From Sebastes aleutianus (taxonomy: Eukaryota; Chordata; Actinopteri; Perciformes; Sebastidae), in contig CAKAKS010000039.1 of assembly GCA_916700875.1 (NCBI GenBank), forward strand, positions 18,387,139 to 18,451,138: 64,000 bases of DNA, in the 5' to 3' direction. A program made the position numbers and the translations under genes. The notes under the pieces were generated by a model that was given only the letters and a program-made list of their open reading frames with translations, was not told where the DNA came from and did not search any database. Numbering within the stretch: the stretch's first letter is position 1; each line of letters begins with the position of its first letter. Shown here piece after piece: positions 38,163-50,635 of this stretch.

Positions 38163-38624
38163 TCACTCCTCAGGCAATTCAAACAAGTCTGTCTGTCTTT
38201 TTTTATCCTCTAATGTCTTCTGAAGCAGGTCATAAAGATAAAATGTTTCATCTGGCTTCAACCAGAAATCTGTTGGCACAATATTCCACTTAAGCACTTT
38301 CAAAACGTGAACGATCTCGCAGACTGTTCCCATAAAGGAAGGATATAATTGCAGTGTGGTCTGTTTGAAGACATAGTTATAGCCCCAACCCCCCAACTCA
38401 GTCTGATTCACCTCAGGCAGAGCTGCTTGAACAAGTTCAAGCCCTTTGCAGACCATGGTGGAGACAGACACATGTGGGTGTCCATATTTGATCTTAGAGG
38501 ATTTATATTACACCAGCTCTCTCATGAACTGCTCTTTGTACCAACCATGGCCAAGGATAGTAAAATACTCAACACAACTCAACTTCAATAACTCAACTTT
38601 CATACTATCATGTGGCCCAAAGTG
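38163..38624 (-). pseudogene. Unrecognised coding-like segment with one in-frame stop
   Basis: On the minus strand, after a pyrimidine-rich acceptor (TTAATCTTGCTCTGTTTAG) at 38625, a frame of 462 nt runs to TGA at 38163 and is interrupted only by TAA at 38508-38510. It reads, among others, VEYFTILGHGWYKEQFMREL upstream of the TAA and STMVCKGLELVQAALPEV, VHVLKVLKWNIVPTDFWL and FYLYDLLQKTLEDKKRQ after it. Composition and residue pattern look like a folded cellular protein, not like the LINE next door (38790-39970). I do not recognise the family. It may be a terminal exon remnant of a lost gene or an exon carrying a sequencing or assembly error; no poly(A) tail suggestive of a retrocopy is seen. 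Confidence 0.4.
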
Positions 38625-38789
38625 CTAAACAGAGCAAGATTAAAACAGCACAGACGAAAAACAAAGATAGACAACAATAAATAGAATTTTGCAAGACTAA
38701 AAATTACAACTATAAAAGTCACTAGAATAAATAAACACATTGGATAAAAAAAAATAGTATGAAAACCAACTTAAAACTAAGGAAACAAA

Positions 38790-39970
38790 TGACGAGGCAC
38801 CTTAAGTAAAAGCCAGTCTAAAATGATATGTCTTAAGGTTTCTTTTAACAATGTCTCCAGAAGTGGAGTCCCTCAGATCGTCAGGCAGACTGCTGGCCAC
38901 AGTGGCTAAACGCTGACTCATGCGTTTTTGTTGACATTCTTGGCCACGAGGAGGCTGGCTGCAGAGGATCTGAGGGACCTACTAGGTAAATTACCTAATA
39001 AATAAGCATGTCAGAGAGATAGGCTGGTGCCAGGCCATTCAGTGATTTAAATACTAGAAAGAAAATCTTTAAATTAATTTTAAAACTGATAGGCAACTAA
39101 AGTAATGACTTTAAAATAGGAGTTATATGTGCTCTCTGTCTGGTCTTTGTCAGTACTCGCCGGGCTGCTGCGCTCTGAGCAAGTTGTAGGTGGCCAACAG
39201 CTTTTTTATGTAGAGCGAACAAATGCAATAGTCAAGCCAAGAGATTATAAAAGCATGCATTATTTTTTTCTGTGTCAGCCTGAGAGAGAAATGGTCTCAA
39301 CCATAGTGATGTTTCTAAGATGATAAAATGACCCAAATATTAAGATCACTGTCTTGTCGTGATTCAGCTGTAGGAAGTTGTGTGACATCCGTACATTTAG
39401 TAAGGGATAATAAACAACGAGCCAGTCATTGTTGTGAGATAAACCTTGCATCGCTCTGAAGGGGTTTACTTCACAACAACGACCCGCTAGCTGTACATTA
39501 TCCCGCTTATTACACGGCTACTTACTTAAGATATCAATAATTTGACACAAAAATGGTCCTCCAGAGTCTGACATCAGAACTGCGCCCATAGCAACGGTCT
39601 GTTATACATGGCAACGGTGTGCTATAAAGAATTAACAGATTGTAGAGCTCTGTGATTGACCAATCAGAATCGAGTATTCAACAAAGACGTATAATAATGT
39701 CATATAAACATTGCACTAACCTGTCAATGAGGCTAAGGATACAGAAATGTATAGTTGGGTGTCATCAGCGTAGCTATGAAACTCACTTTTGTGCTTTCTG
39801 ATGACATCGCCAAGTGGTGGTTTAGAGACTAAAAAGGACTGGACCCAAAATGGATCTTTGCGGTGCCCCCAAAACATTAAATAAAATAAATAGATAAATA
39901 AAACTGACCAACATGAAACACAATTTATCTGAATGTGCCAATAGAGATTGGAAAGAAAAAAAAACATTTA
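38790..39970 (-). mobile_element. Broken LINE (L2/Rex-type) remnant
   Basis: On the minus strand the segment near 39730-39800 encodes HSYADDTQLYIS, the catalytic YADD motif of reverse transcriptase, preceded in another frame by PQRSILGPVLFS, the conserved PQGS-type motif; the two are separated by a frameshift. Near 38815-38890 the same strand reads SLPDDLRDSTSGDIVKRN ending in LAFT and a stop, like the C-terminus of fish LINE ORF2. The middle is interrupted by an unrelated repeat (about 39386-39710). The element is dead. Clade naming is from memory. Confidence 0.7.
39386..39710. mobile_element. Repeat inserted into the LINE
   Basis: Reads AAGGGATAATAAACAACGAG at its left, then CCCGCTAGCTGTACATTATC, and ends around GACCAATCAGAATCGAGTAT. 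It separates the LINE C-terminal part from the reverse-transcriptase part, so it entered after LINE insertion. I associate it with a common teleost DNA repeat from memory. Confidence 0.5.
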
Positions 39971-39974
39971 AATT

Positions 39975-41845
39975 TCATGAAATGTTTGAGATCTGAAAAG
40001 TAGATACAGTGAATTGGATTATGGTGCACAATATAGTTTAAATTTAAAATCACACAGTCAGAAAGTGATATATGACTTTCTCTCACAGTATAATAGGATG
40101 ATATTCAACATAGTAGCCACTCTTTTCAGACACAAACTACCCTTTTGTTCATCACTTTTCCCTGGATTCTATTAGAGTGAAGGCTGGACTTAAACACTTT
40201 AATCACAATTCAGATAAATTGAAGGAGCTGCATAAATGAGGAGTCATACAGAGTTACTTACATCAGTATTGGTGAGGCTGCAGCTGCCTCAACTAAATAG
40301 CTTGCACAGCAAAAGGCAGTGCTTTTAAGGACACGCATCTGGGCAACAGGTCTTTCAAGATAGTCATCTTTTCATGATAAAAAAAACCTGCCCCTGGTGG
40401 AAACAAGCAGAGGAGTTATGCTTTGATACAGCTGTGTTGTTACATGTCTGGAGTCCTGTATGCAGCCGGATGTGCCTCAGGCGTCTCCCCACCTGGAACT
40501 CATAAATCTAAACCATCTATGCATTTCTTTATAGTAAATGATATAGCATTTGTTGTGTGGCCTCTAAACATTGAGTCTCTGTGCAACAGAGGGCTTAGGG
40601 CTTTCTTTGTCTATTAAAACAGCACATGCTATACTATCCTCACCAGCCTCGGGGGCTTTCTTTTGTCACCATTGTGTGTTGCATTAAAGGGATACCATGT
40701 GCCTACGAGGAGAAATGACATACATATAATGATTCACTCTAATTTAAATGTGTTCTGACTCTTATCAACGCAATATGCAAATGTTCGGTTTCACTGAAAA
40801 GATACAATTATTCTTAAATGTACTCTCAATCTCCTCTAATGACTTAAAAGCCAAATGGAATTTTTGAAATTGATCCTGTAGCCGAAACCACTCTAACCAC
40901 ATTTCTCAGCTCATTCTGTTTCATGTAACCAAGCACCCAACCTGTGGGAGGGCCAACAATAGTCTTCAAATACAAACTCTGTTCATTATGTTTCATTACG
41001 TATCACAAATCAGATCAACTAGCAATGGGATGCAGTTTACTCAGATATATTATATTGTCACTGAATGCAATTTAGCCAAAAACATTTGCATGATGATGCT
41101 GAGTACTTAAAAATACATTTTACAACCACCAGTGCTATAATTCTGCAATAGTGGATCAATACAAACCTGTTAATGGCTCATTGTTGCCTCAGTAGTGGTC
41201 CTGCATAGAATCCTGATCATATATATGAGTTTGGTTTTGAATTACAGCACCAAATAAAATGTCGTAGTAGTTATAATTTTAATAGCTTTAGTTTTAAGCT
41301 GCTACTAAACACCATTATAGGAAATTATATTAACCTAATATTATAACAAGAGTCATCATTATGAAGATTCAGATTCACATTCAGAAAAACGTCATTCTCC
41401 ACCACAAAGCAATGTAAAATTGTCTTTAATATTTTTAATAGATAAGTAAAAAAAAAAAACAGTCAGTAGAAAAACACAGTATCTGAGCACACGCCCTGAT
41501 GGGATTAAAACAATTCTTCATTGAGTTGACCCCTGTGTGGAAATTTATGGTCATTCTTCAGAGATGCAATCATAAGACGGGGAGCACGCTGCACCAGCAG
41601 CCTGCAATAAACATTTACAGACGGACACACGCCCAAAATCAACCTTTCATTTGTCTCACAATCTTATATAACACAATTCCAATCAAAGGCACTTTGTCCT
41701 CGGAGAACCTTTCCTCCCAGCTCTGACATGTCTTATCATAACAGAGACAAAGCACACAGTGCAACCACGCACCTTTTGTACTGTGTAAGTGTGCGTTTCA
41801 TTTTTGGGGGAGGTGTGTGTGTGCTATTTTAATCCAACTAAATGC
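39975..41845. other. Intergenic, no gene recognised
   Basis: A-T rich sequence with short unconnected open frames. No repeat ends, exons or RNA genes could be supported. Confidence 0.4.
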
Positions 41846-41848
41846 TAT

Positions 41849-42091
41849 TAAAGGGATAGTTTGACATATGCTTTTTTGATTTCTTGTCGAGCGTTAGATG
41901 AGAATATCAACACCACAATTGCATCTGAACGGTTAATATGTAGCTGGAGCCAGCAGCCGCTTAGCATAGCTTAGCATAAAGACTGGAAACGGGGGGAAAC
42001 AGCTAGCCTGGCTGTGTCGCTTCATATTTATCATATAGATGTGACAGTGGTATTGATCGTCTCATCAACTCTCAGCAAGAAAGTGGATAAG
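41849..42091. mobile_element. Palindromic MITE, full copy
   Basis: The left arm TTGATTTCTTGTCGAGCGTT, then AGATGAGAATATCAACACCA, is an inverted relative of the right arm TGGTATTGATCGTCTCATCA, then ACTCTCAGCAAGAAAGTG. The centre holds GCTTAGCATAAAGACTGGAA. It ends just upstream (in transcript sense, downstream) of the fbxl22 poly(A) signal. Confidence 0.7.
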
Positions 42092-42116
42092 GCCACCTGT
42101 GTATACACTATAAGAC

Positions 42117-42122
42117 TTTATT
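42117..42122 (-). terminator. fbxl22: Poly(A) signal of fbxl22
   Basis: AATAAA on the minus strand, about 220 bases downstream of the fbxl22 stop codon at 42343. It lies just beyond the right arm of a transposon relic (41849-42091), so the mature 3' end may sit close to or inside that relic. Confidence 0.45.
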
Positions 42123-42342
42123 GTGAGTGTGTCTGGAATTCTCCGTGATTAGGATAACATGGAATTGAGACAGCTTACAAAGTACATGTCTCCATAAGGA
42201 AGACTCATATTCAACATGTGTTGTATAAAAAGGTGGAAAAAAGGGAGCAAAAACACTTCTATTAAATAAATACAAATACTAATCACAGCAAATAAGGCAT
42301 CGTAGTCAAGTCTTCAAAAGTCTAAAGGTTACAGCATTTCCA

Positions 42343-44692
42343 TCAGGAGAACAGCAGGACTTTCTGCAGTGTCCTCCTGAGTGGCAGCGTCTCCTCAGGC
42401 TTGCTGTCAGGGATCATATCAGCGCTCCTCTCTGCACTCAGCCAGATGCCCGGCCTCTTCTCTCCGACAGCCTGCAGCCCCGCCTGAGTGATGTTCCTGC
42501 AGAAGTCCACTTTCACCTCCTCCAGACTGCTTCCGTGGGCCACCATGCCCTCCATGCTGCGGTCGGTGATGCGGACGCAGTTCTCCAGGTGGAGGCGGCG
42601 CAGCTTCCTGCAGCTCTGCAGCACGGAGATCACATCCTGGTCAGTGATGTGTCCACAGCCAGACAGAGTCAGCCAAGACAGATTGGGACACCTGTAGCAC
42701 ATGCAGACAGCAGTCAGTTACATCATGAACAGGTTCAATGACAGGTTTCATGCTGGAGTACAACCAGTACAAGACCTGTTCTGTGTCATCTATACTCATC
42801 ACGCCTTAGGACATACTGTATATAGATGGGGAGGGATTAGCTTGTTTGGAGACGGACTAGTCTTAAGTAAGCAATGCTGTTTGACGTGTGCGCTTATTTT
42901 CAGATGAATACCTCTCAAGTCTCTTGAGTAGAATCAGATAACAGAGGAGAACATAGAGGCCGGGGGCCTGATCTGAGCCATGTGTGAATGAGATCTACAC
43001 AACACCACTGTGAGGCAGCAACATGATCTGTTTAGCGATAGAGCAGTTTAATACCTAGACCAAGCTATCTTTTCTTTACACGCTGTCCCACTGGGCATGT
43101 GCTTCCGTCCTCTCAAAAAGCTTTTGTGAATAAATGGAGCATGGAGAACAATTACCGGATGTTGCTGATGAATTATAGCATGACAAAAATGCATTTTCTC
43201 ATGCTCAATTTTACAGGAATTACTTCTAAAAATGAATGTGAATTGTCGCTGCATGTTTACTGCATGTTTCCAGCCGGAATCAGGAGAGCACTGCAGCCTA
43301 CTGGCAGGCCGGCAGTACAGAGCTGGCAGACACAGAATCCCTCTGGTGGCAACGGATCGTGGATGTCATTCACGTTCACTGATGCAGATTACATAAAGAC
43401 TTACATAATCTAACCACTTTACCACATGTGAGCCAAACATATTCCAGTTGCCTGCAAGTGTTGAGGGTGCTGCCCCAGTAACCTCTGAACATGGGGGGGC
43501 ACAGTCAAGCCACGTGCCCCGTTGCATTACATGAGGCCAATTTAGGGCTTTATCAGGGGATGTGGCTGCACGCTATCGACATTAACCAATAAGAGAAAAA
43601 AAAGAGGAGGTGGGGCGTGGGACAACTCAAAGCCGGCGGCGTTTAGAGATTCAGCAGTCTCTAATGACTACAGTTGCTGTGTAAGTGAATGGAGGTAAAC
43701 ACGACAGGAATAAAAACTTCATCAACCTTTGTTACATAATCCACCCTCTCACAGCCCCTCCCCTCACTTTGGGCAGATATTTGCATGCGGTTGTTTTTTT
43801 TCTACCAAAGCATATAACTATCTGCATGCCACCTTGTGTTAATCTGTCCTTATCAAATTCCTCACTTACTCTCTCACTCACAAATGCACACTTGCCTACA
43901 TGTTAGTAAGTTTTAGGCACATTAAGGAGCTGGTTCATAACACTTCTTGTGGTGGCAAACTCACCCTATTGGTGGCTTTCTTTATTTTCATTTCCCAACT
44001 TTAAATAATTCCACTTAAGGCTTTTTGAAATTAAAATCTGAAACTTATTTTTTCATTTCAAAATATAAAAAATAAGATTTTGATCAATTCAAACCAGTGC
44101 AAGCTGGTAATTTGAGAACACAACCTCCTCTATTTAAAAAAAAAAAAGTACTGTAAATGAAGACTTGAAACTTCACTTGTACTTGCAAAAAATGACTTGT
44201 GAGCATCTTTGCTTTTTAGTTCATGAAGGTATACTTTGTATACTTTAACTTATTGTACTTAGCTAATGATTTATGTATTACACAAAGAGACTTGCTCCTT
44301 TTGCTATTAGACTTGATGATTGGTGATGAAAAAAATTGATAAAATATGCTGTTCTCGCATCAAAGTAAATTCATATCAAAACATCCTTTTACAAACTCTC
44401 ACAAACTTTAATATGCTACTCTATCAAAAATAAGCACAACTACAAACCAAGTATTCTTTTCTGTATAAGGCAAGAATACTTAATTATACTTTTCTTAAGT
44501 ATATCTTGGTCAAAAGATTAAGTATTCACTCTTATTTTAAGTTAAAAAGAAGTATACTAATAGCACAAATGAATAAACTTAATTTTGGTAAGGTTAGGGT
44601 TATTGTTTTGCAAGATACTAAACATTTTGCCCCACAGCAGGTTTATTCTGATGTCCTCTGTGCTTTTTGTGTCTAGTACAATTGCAGTTGCA

Positions 44693-44749
<57 letters not shown>

Positions 44750-47700
44750 AACTATATGCCACAAAAATGTCGGTAGTGTTTCCTTCTTTCCATGATGGCG
44801 TTCCCATTAAAACAAACATCATGGAGGGCAGTCTGATCTGGTCTGAGCTGAGCACAGGCAGAACGCCACACTGCTAACCTGTAATCATCTCTCTAATGAC
44901 CTGTTTGGTTTTCCTAACGGTTATTTTGTCTGGTCAAATTATCCAGTGGACTCTAAAAGCAACTACAGACATACATTTAACTTTCAGCTGCTTTTGGTCT
45001 TTCAAGTGGAAGGGGTTTATTTCAAACATGCTAAACAGATTTTGGACATCTTTAATTTCACTATCTAAATTCAGTGGTGAATATCTTCAAAAGCAGCGGA
45101 AACTGTACTTTGTAAGCAGAAGTCATAACTTATAACTTAAATAGTATAGCCCATAAAAGAGAGAGAGAAAGCATCAATTTATTCAAATGGTGTACATGAC
45201 ATTTTGGAATGAAACTACTCCGAAATATTTAACCATGAATGCCCCATGCCAAAGCTTCTTGTGCAACCCACACTGCATGTTAATTAATGTTGTGTAACTC
45301 TAATACTGTGACCTGAAGATAATGAAAATGAGTTATTTATCATTGATTTAATAGTCATCTGGCAATAGAGGAGCGTCACACAGTAAACTAAAAACGGCCC
45401 GAAGTCATGCTATGTTTTATAGTTTTTTTCCATGAAGATAAAAAAAGAGACACATGAGCTTGGCGTCAGAGTTTGCGCGGAGTCTTATCCAGGAAGAGGC
45501 AGGCAGAGACAGACGCACATGTTCATTCCTCTGACAGCAACAAAGAGCCAATTGTAGGCTCCACCTGCCTGCGTAAAGCTCCAGTCTGCAGCTGACTGGG
45601 AGGGTCTGCGGCCAAATCACTCTTTATCACCCCCACAGCTTCTCTGCGTCCCCTCCCACTTTGTCACGTGCACTTGCTCTCTGCTCCCTTAGAGACAATT
45701 TGGGAGGGTTTATCAGTATGCAATGAGTGTGCCTTAAGGGCGTTGAGATACAGACAAAGTAGGTGGTTCTACTGGTCTCACAGTCTCGTGTCTTGCGTCT
45801 CAAATTTCACAATACAGGAAATCCTCACAGGGTCATACACCGAGCCAATGGGCCGGCCCCTCTTCCCTCCTCTCCTCCGGGCCAGCTGCGGCGGCCAGGC
45901 TCCCTCACATCAACGGTTATTACTGGCTGCCTTGAAGAAATTATCCAGAGACCTCATTACGCCTCTCCAGGCTGAGTCCTGCATGCAGCCAGCCACGCAC
46001 ACAAGGCCAAAAGCCAACAGAGCTTCATTTCAGTGACCTATCACATCCAACTGTCACATCATTCAATAAATATAATTTGGTATTTGACCACAGTTATGTT
46101 AGTTAATAGAATCAGTCTTATGTCACACAGATGTGTCACTTTTCTGTCTCCAGTCAGCTCCAGATACACCATCTGTTTCTAATGATTTTCTCCCCTGCTG
46201 CCTACAGCTAAACATGGCAGTTTTAGTAAGCCATGTGCCTCGAAATGAAAACAACTTTGTTCCCCGTGGTGGGTGTGATTGACCCCAAAGAACCCGGAAA
46301 TTATGTGATCATCCTCGAGACACATCTGATAAAAAATAAAAACCTTTTTTAAGACAAAAGTTTGAATGTTCATGTGTAACAGGAAACTATGAAACCTCAA
46401 GGTCTTGTAAAAAGCAGCTGCAGGGCTGGACAAAATGACAGGAACACCTTAAAATACATGTATCCAAAATAATGCAACGCTACTCATGTTCAGTTTGGAT
46501 TAAGGATGTGTTGTTAATTCAGCTTCATATTTGAGGTTACAGTTTATATTGTTGTCCAGTGCTGGAAGATGTATTCAGATACTTTACTTAAGTAAAAGTA
46601 GCAATAGGCTACCACAATATCAAAATACTCCACTATAAGTTCTGTATTCAAAACCTTACTTAAGTAAAAGTATTATCAGCTAAATTGACTTTAAATAGAA
46701 AAAGTAAAAGTACTCATTATGCAGAAAAATGGTCCCCATTTTCCAATAACAACCACAGGTTTGTAAACAGTCAACTGTTCATGAACTCAGAAATACAGCC
46801 CTTGTTTTAATGATGCATTTTCAAGCGAATTCAATGTTTTTTGTTTTTTTTAATTGAGAAGCAGGAGAATTTTCTCAACCAGTAAAGAAACACCTAATCC
46901 TTCAGTTTATCAGAAATATTCAAATTCAAAGTCACAAAGTTTGGAGATACATGGTTTTAATCTGAAAAGTAGCTAAAGCTGTCAGACAAATATAATGGAG
47001 TAAAAAAAAAATATATATATATATAGTGCCTCTGAGATGCAGCGCAGTCGAAGTATAAAGTTGCATAAAATGGAAATACTTAAGTACAAGTACCTTGAAT
47101 TTGTACTTAAGTACAGTACTTGAGTAAATGGACTTCAACACAGGGGTCAGGACCCCCACAAGGATATATCTGAGGGGTCACAGGAGAGCTAATAAAAGAG
47201 TAAAAGCAATTAAAAATAAATAAATAATACCCAAAGCTTTGCTTATTTTTTCAGACATTAAAAAATTCTTGTGAATTACAGGATTATTTTACTTTGTGGG
47301 GACTCTAAAAGTTTCTAAAACACTATAGTAAATACAAATAGTAAATCACTCTTCAAGTAGACAATAGTTTGTTTATGGTGTCACAAGCCAAAAAGCCACT
47401 GCTTTGGATTATATTACAGCATGCTGTTGGTCAACAGTATTTCATTACAAAATAAAGCCGGAGGGGAGAAGCACACACAGACACTCACATGTGGCAGACA
47501 TGGGCCAGGAAAGTGCTGACCAGGCTCTCGTGTTTACTGCAGATGTCCTTCTGAAATGAGCTCTTCAGCCAGTCCTCAATGTTGCACACTTTCAGGACTC
47601 TACTGGAGTACCAGCAAACTGTCAAGGAACGCAACGAGGCTCCCAGCACAAAGTTGTCCCTGGTCAGCTGACCCGGGTAGCTGAAGTGCAGTAGAGTCCA

Positions 47701-47826
47701 GAGGCAGGGGTCCAGGAAGACCTCTCGCAGCTCATGACAGCTAAGGGACAAACTCCTCCGGCTGTCCTTGTCTAGGAAGGAGAAAAGGTGGAGGAGACAC
47801 TCTCGGTTGAGCTGGGTGAGATGCAT
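42343..47826 (-). CDS. fbxl22: F-box and leucine-rich protein 22, two exons
   Basis: Exon 1 is 47489-47826 and exon 2 is 42343-42691 on the minus strand. They join AT|G across a GT-AG intron of about 4.8 kb and give 687 nt, 228 residues, almost the length of human FBXL22 (229). The start at 47826 has a good CACCATG context and begins MHLTQLNRECLLHLFSFLDK, an F-box. Exon 1 continues with CNIEDWLKSSFQ and exon 2 with leucine-rich repeats: CPNLSWLTLSGCGHIT, LRRLHLENCVRITD and VDFCRNITQAGL. The family serves as substrate receptor of an SCF (SKP1-CUL1) ubiquitin ligase at sarcomeric Z-discs of heart and skeletal muscle, with alpha-actinin-2 and filamin-C reported as targets. It lies downstream of usp3 on the same strand, as in human. 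The last residues after the repeats are less conserved. Confidence 0.96.
44150..44595. mobile_element. Inverted relative of the 15871-16786 element in the fbxl22 intron
   Basis: Read on the minus strand, its end is AAGTTTATTCATTTGTGCTA then TTAGTATACTT, matching AAGTTTATTCAAGTGTGCTA near 15886. It lacks the internal tandem array. Boundaries are approximate. Confidence 0.6.
44692..44749. repeat. (ATCT)n microsatellite
   Basis: About fourteen perfect ATCT units inside the fbxl22 intron, a likely length polymorphism. Confidence 0.95.
46555..47140. mobile_element. AAGTACTT-rich element in the fbxl22 intron
   Basis: Left end reads CAGTGCTGGAAGATGTATTC and the right part TACTTAAGTACAGTACTTGA, with inverted similarity between ends. 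Family as at 29811-31330. It is followed by GGGGTCAGGACCCCCACAAG, the start of another common repeat (relative at 49745-49825). Confidence 0.6.
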
Positions 47827-47967
47827 GGTGAACTGTCCCAAGGCAGAAAGAGAGGCCTCGTCCCTGTGGCAGCCTGCTGGTGAGCAGCAAACAATGAGCC
47901 TGCAGCCTGCAGCCTATTGTGTGGCCCAGATACATGATGCCTCCTCAGGCACATGCTGCAGGCCTGC

Positions 47968-48000
47968 ACATATAAGGCCGGGGAGTGCAGGCTATTTTGG
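47968..48000 (-). promoter_or_regulatory. fbxl22: Two CArG-like elements upstream of fbxl22
   Basis: Two near-matches to the serum-response-factor box CC(A/T)6GG lie 140-175 bases upstream of the fbxl22 start: ACATATAAGG at 47968-47977 and GCTATTTTGG at 47991-48000, one mismatch each. The first also contains an AT-rich TATA-like core when read on the minus strand. Paired CArG boxes are typical of striated-muscle promoters, which fits the known muscle expression of FBXL22. This is a motif match only. Confidence 0.3.
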
Positions 48001-48604
48001 GAAGACAACTGGCAGTATAGCCTACGGTCGAAGATGGAAGTGTTTGAGCCATACGCTCCCTTTCCATCTGTCATGGCTGTCTCAACAGGCGGCAAGCGCT
48101 GGACTGAGCCAGATGTTTACACTGGCCTGGCCTAGTTCTCAGATACAGATACTGAGTGATACAAAAGAGAGAGAGAAACACCTCCAGAATGTCCCTGCAA
48201 TAATAATGTGACCTTCACTGTGCAGAATGACAGTAGTAGCATTATATTTCATTGTGGGAGAAGGAGTCGGCCTAGAGGCCATTTTAAGAATCTTTAAATA
48301 GGTAATTGGACTTTTTATAGTGGAGATTCATATCAGACTCCAATTATTAGCCTATTTGAAGCAGAGTATTTTTTAAAAATGTCTTAAAACGTATCACCCC
48401 TGAAGATAGAGGTGGTGCAACAATTGAAAAGTACTAATAATTTGTCCACTTCATATATGGAGGGGCAAAGATATGAGGATCAAATGAAAATGTAATGCAA
48501 TCCACTACAACACCATCACAAATGCAAATTACAATGAGTTGAGTTAACCTCTGCACAGCATGAACAACTGACATTTTACATTACGAAGGTAGAATATAGG
48601 CTAT

Positions 48605-49120
48605 CAGTGGTCACTCAAGTACTGTGCTTTTTTGAGGTACTTATACTTTACTTGAGTATTTCCATGTTATACTACTTTCTACTTCTACTCCACTATATCT
48701 CAGAAGGAAATATTATACTTTTTACTCCACTATATTTATTTTAAAATTGTATTTACTAGTTACTTTGCAAATTTAGAGTACTTATACAAAACACAGGTTG
48801 AGTAATAGGTTATAATATATTATTATAGGTTCAGCCACCTAGCAGTAGAGTAATTAAAAATGAACTCTACCTTTACCAGCTGCAACATTTAAGCGATGAA
48901 CACACAAATGCACCAATAATTAGGCCTATAATTCAATATGATTCTGAAATGGGTCATTCTGCACGATGAGTACTTTAAGTAGATTTTGATGCTAAAACTT
49001 TCGTATTTTTCCTTGAGTAAGATTTTGAATGCAGGATTTTTACTTGTAATAGAGTATTTTTACACTCTAGTATTGATACTTTTACTCAAGTAAAAGATCT
49101 GAATACTTCTTTCACCTCTG
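48605..49120. mobile_element. AAGTACTT-rich element between fbxl22 and usp3
   Basis: Begins CAGTGGTCACTCAAGTACTG and ends TACTTTTACTCAAGTAAAAG then GAATACTTCTTTCACCTCTG. The inverted ends match the family seen at 29811-31330. Confidence 0.65.
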
Positions 49121-50602
49121 TAGGCTATATAGAACTTTTTTGTGGGGAACCATATTGGATGCAAATTATTAGTCTATTTGAAGCAGAGTATTTTTAAATC
49201 TTATCTGGTGGGGATCTTTAAGTTGTTGTTTGTGTGCCATTTCAATTCTATGGTCATTTAAAAGATAGAGGTGGTGAGACAAATTAAAGGAACTAATAGT
49301 TTGTCCGCTTCATTTAGGGAGTAAACTGACAACCCCTGACCAAGTGACAAAATGTATGGATATTTCACATCATATTCAATGCATAACAATAACAATAACA
49401 GAACAAAACAACTGATAATCTGTACCATTAACCCAAATAGTGTACGCAATAACTGCAGGAAGTTTGTGTAAATTTTATTTTTTTTACAAATTCAGTGTTT
49501 TCTTCTCCCTGATGCTCATTTTCTATCAGCTCTTTGGTTGTTTTACCTGCATACTTTTCAGATGCAGGACGAGGCTGTTTGAATGAGGCTCTTCACTGTG
49601 ACCTTTTCCAGTTTATATCTTAAATTATAATCCAAACTTAAAAAAAAAAAAAGTTTCTTCACATAAATGAATGAAATGCTGAGCAGGCCGACTGTATATG
49701 TATTTAGAAAAATAAATACATTAAAAAAACACCCCTTTAAATCAAAAAGGCCTCGTGACCTGCCGTGAAGCTTTGGCGACCCCCAGTGAGGGTCGGGACC
49801 CCCAAGTTGGGAACCAGTGCACTTCAACACCATCACAAATGCCAATTACAATGAGTTGAGTTAACATCTCTGCATGTTTTACAGAGGTAGTACAAGCCTA
49901 TACAGTAGATCCCGTTGAACCTGTTGTACTGGCACAATACAAGTTTAATTACCCACTTTTAGGACCTTTCTCTATCATATACAAGGTAATTACATCAGCC
50001 TAATAATTTCAGAACCTGGCAAACGTTTCTACATGTGAGTGCAAGTCACACAAGCACAAACAGTGTTACGTAGGACTTTGCCTAAAGGAACACAGTGAAC
50101 TATGACTCAGTGTGTTTGAAATTGCTCAATTGAACCACAGAGGACATAGTGAGATGGCAAAAAGGCAAACAAATACCATTAAGTCTATGCCATTACTCCA
50201 CACTACATTACCAGTTATGTCCTGTTCCACTTGCTATTACCAATCTCAAAAAAAGAAGAAAAAAAAACGCAGGACATTGTGAAAACGCTGTTGGGGAGGC
50301 TGATTACAGTCTGTACTGTGACTCACTGTGTCATGCTGTTCTTAAGCAGACCTCTGATCTAACAAACACCAATGCAATGTGAGCTTATTATTAGCAGCTG
50401 TGATGTAGCCTCCAAGAGGAAAAGAAAAAGGAGGAGGAAGAGGAGGGGAGGTGGAGGCCACTTGTGTGTCATTAATGGGGACAGAGTAGCGAGCCCACAG
50501 CCACCTGTGAGCAGGCGAGGAAGAGCAGCTGTTCATCATCATACAGGAGTGCTTGTTCCTGCCTGAGCGAGGAGGCTGACTGGCTGGCACGTGTCCCGAG
50601 GG

Positions 50603-50635
<33 letters not shown>

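Noticed and set aside
45668..46036. 122-codon plus-strand open frame in the fbxl22 intron
   Set aside because: No recognisable domain, no splice context, and composition similar to surrounding non-coding sequence.
47768..48211. 147-codon plus-strand open frame
   Set aside because: Antisense to fbxl22 exon 1 and its promoter; no recognisable product.
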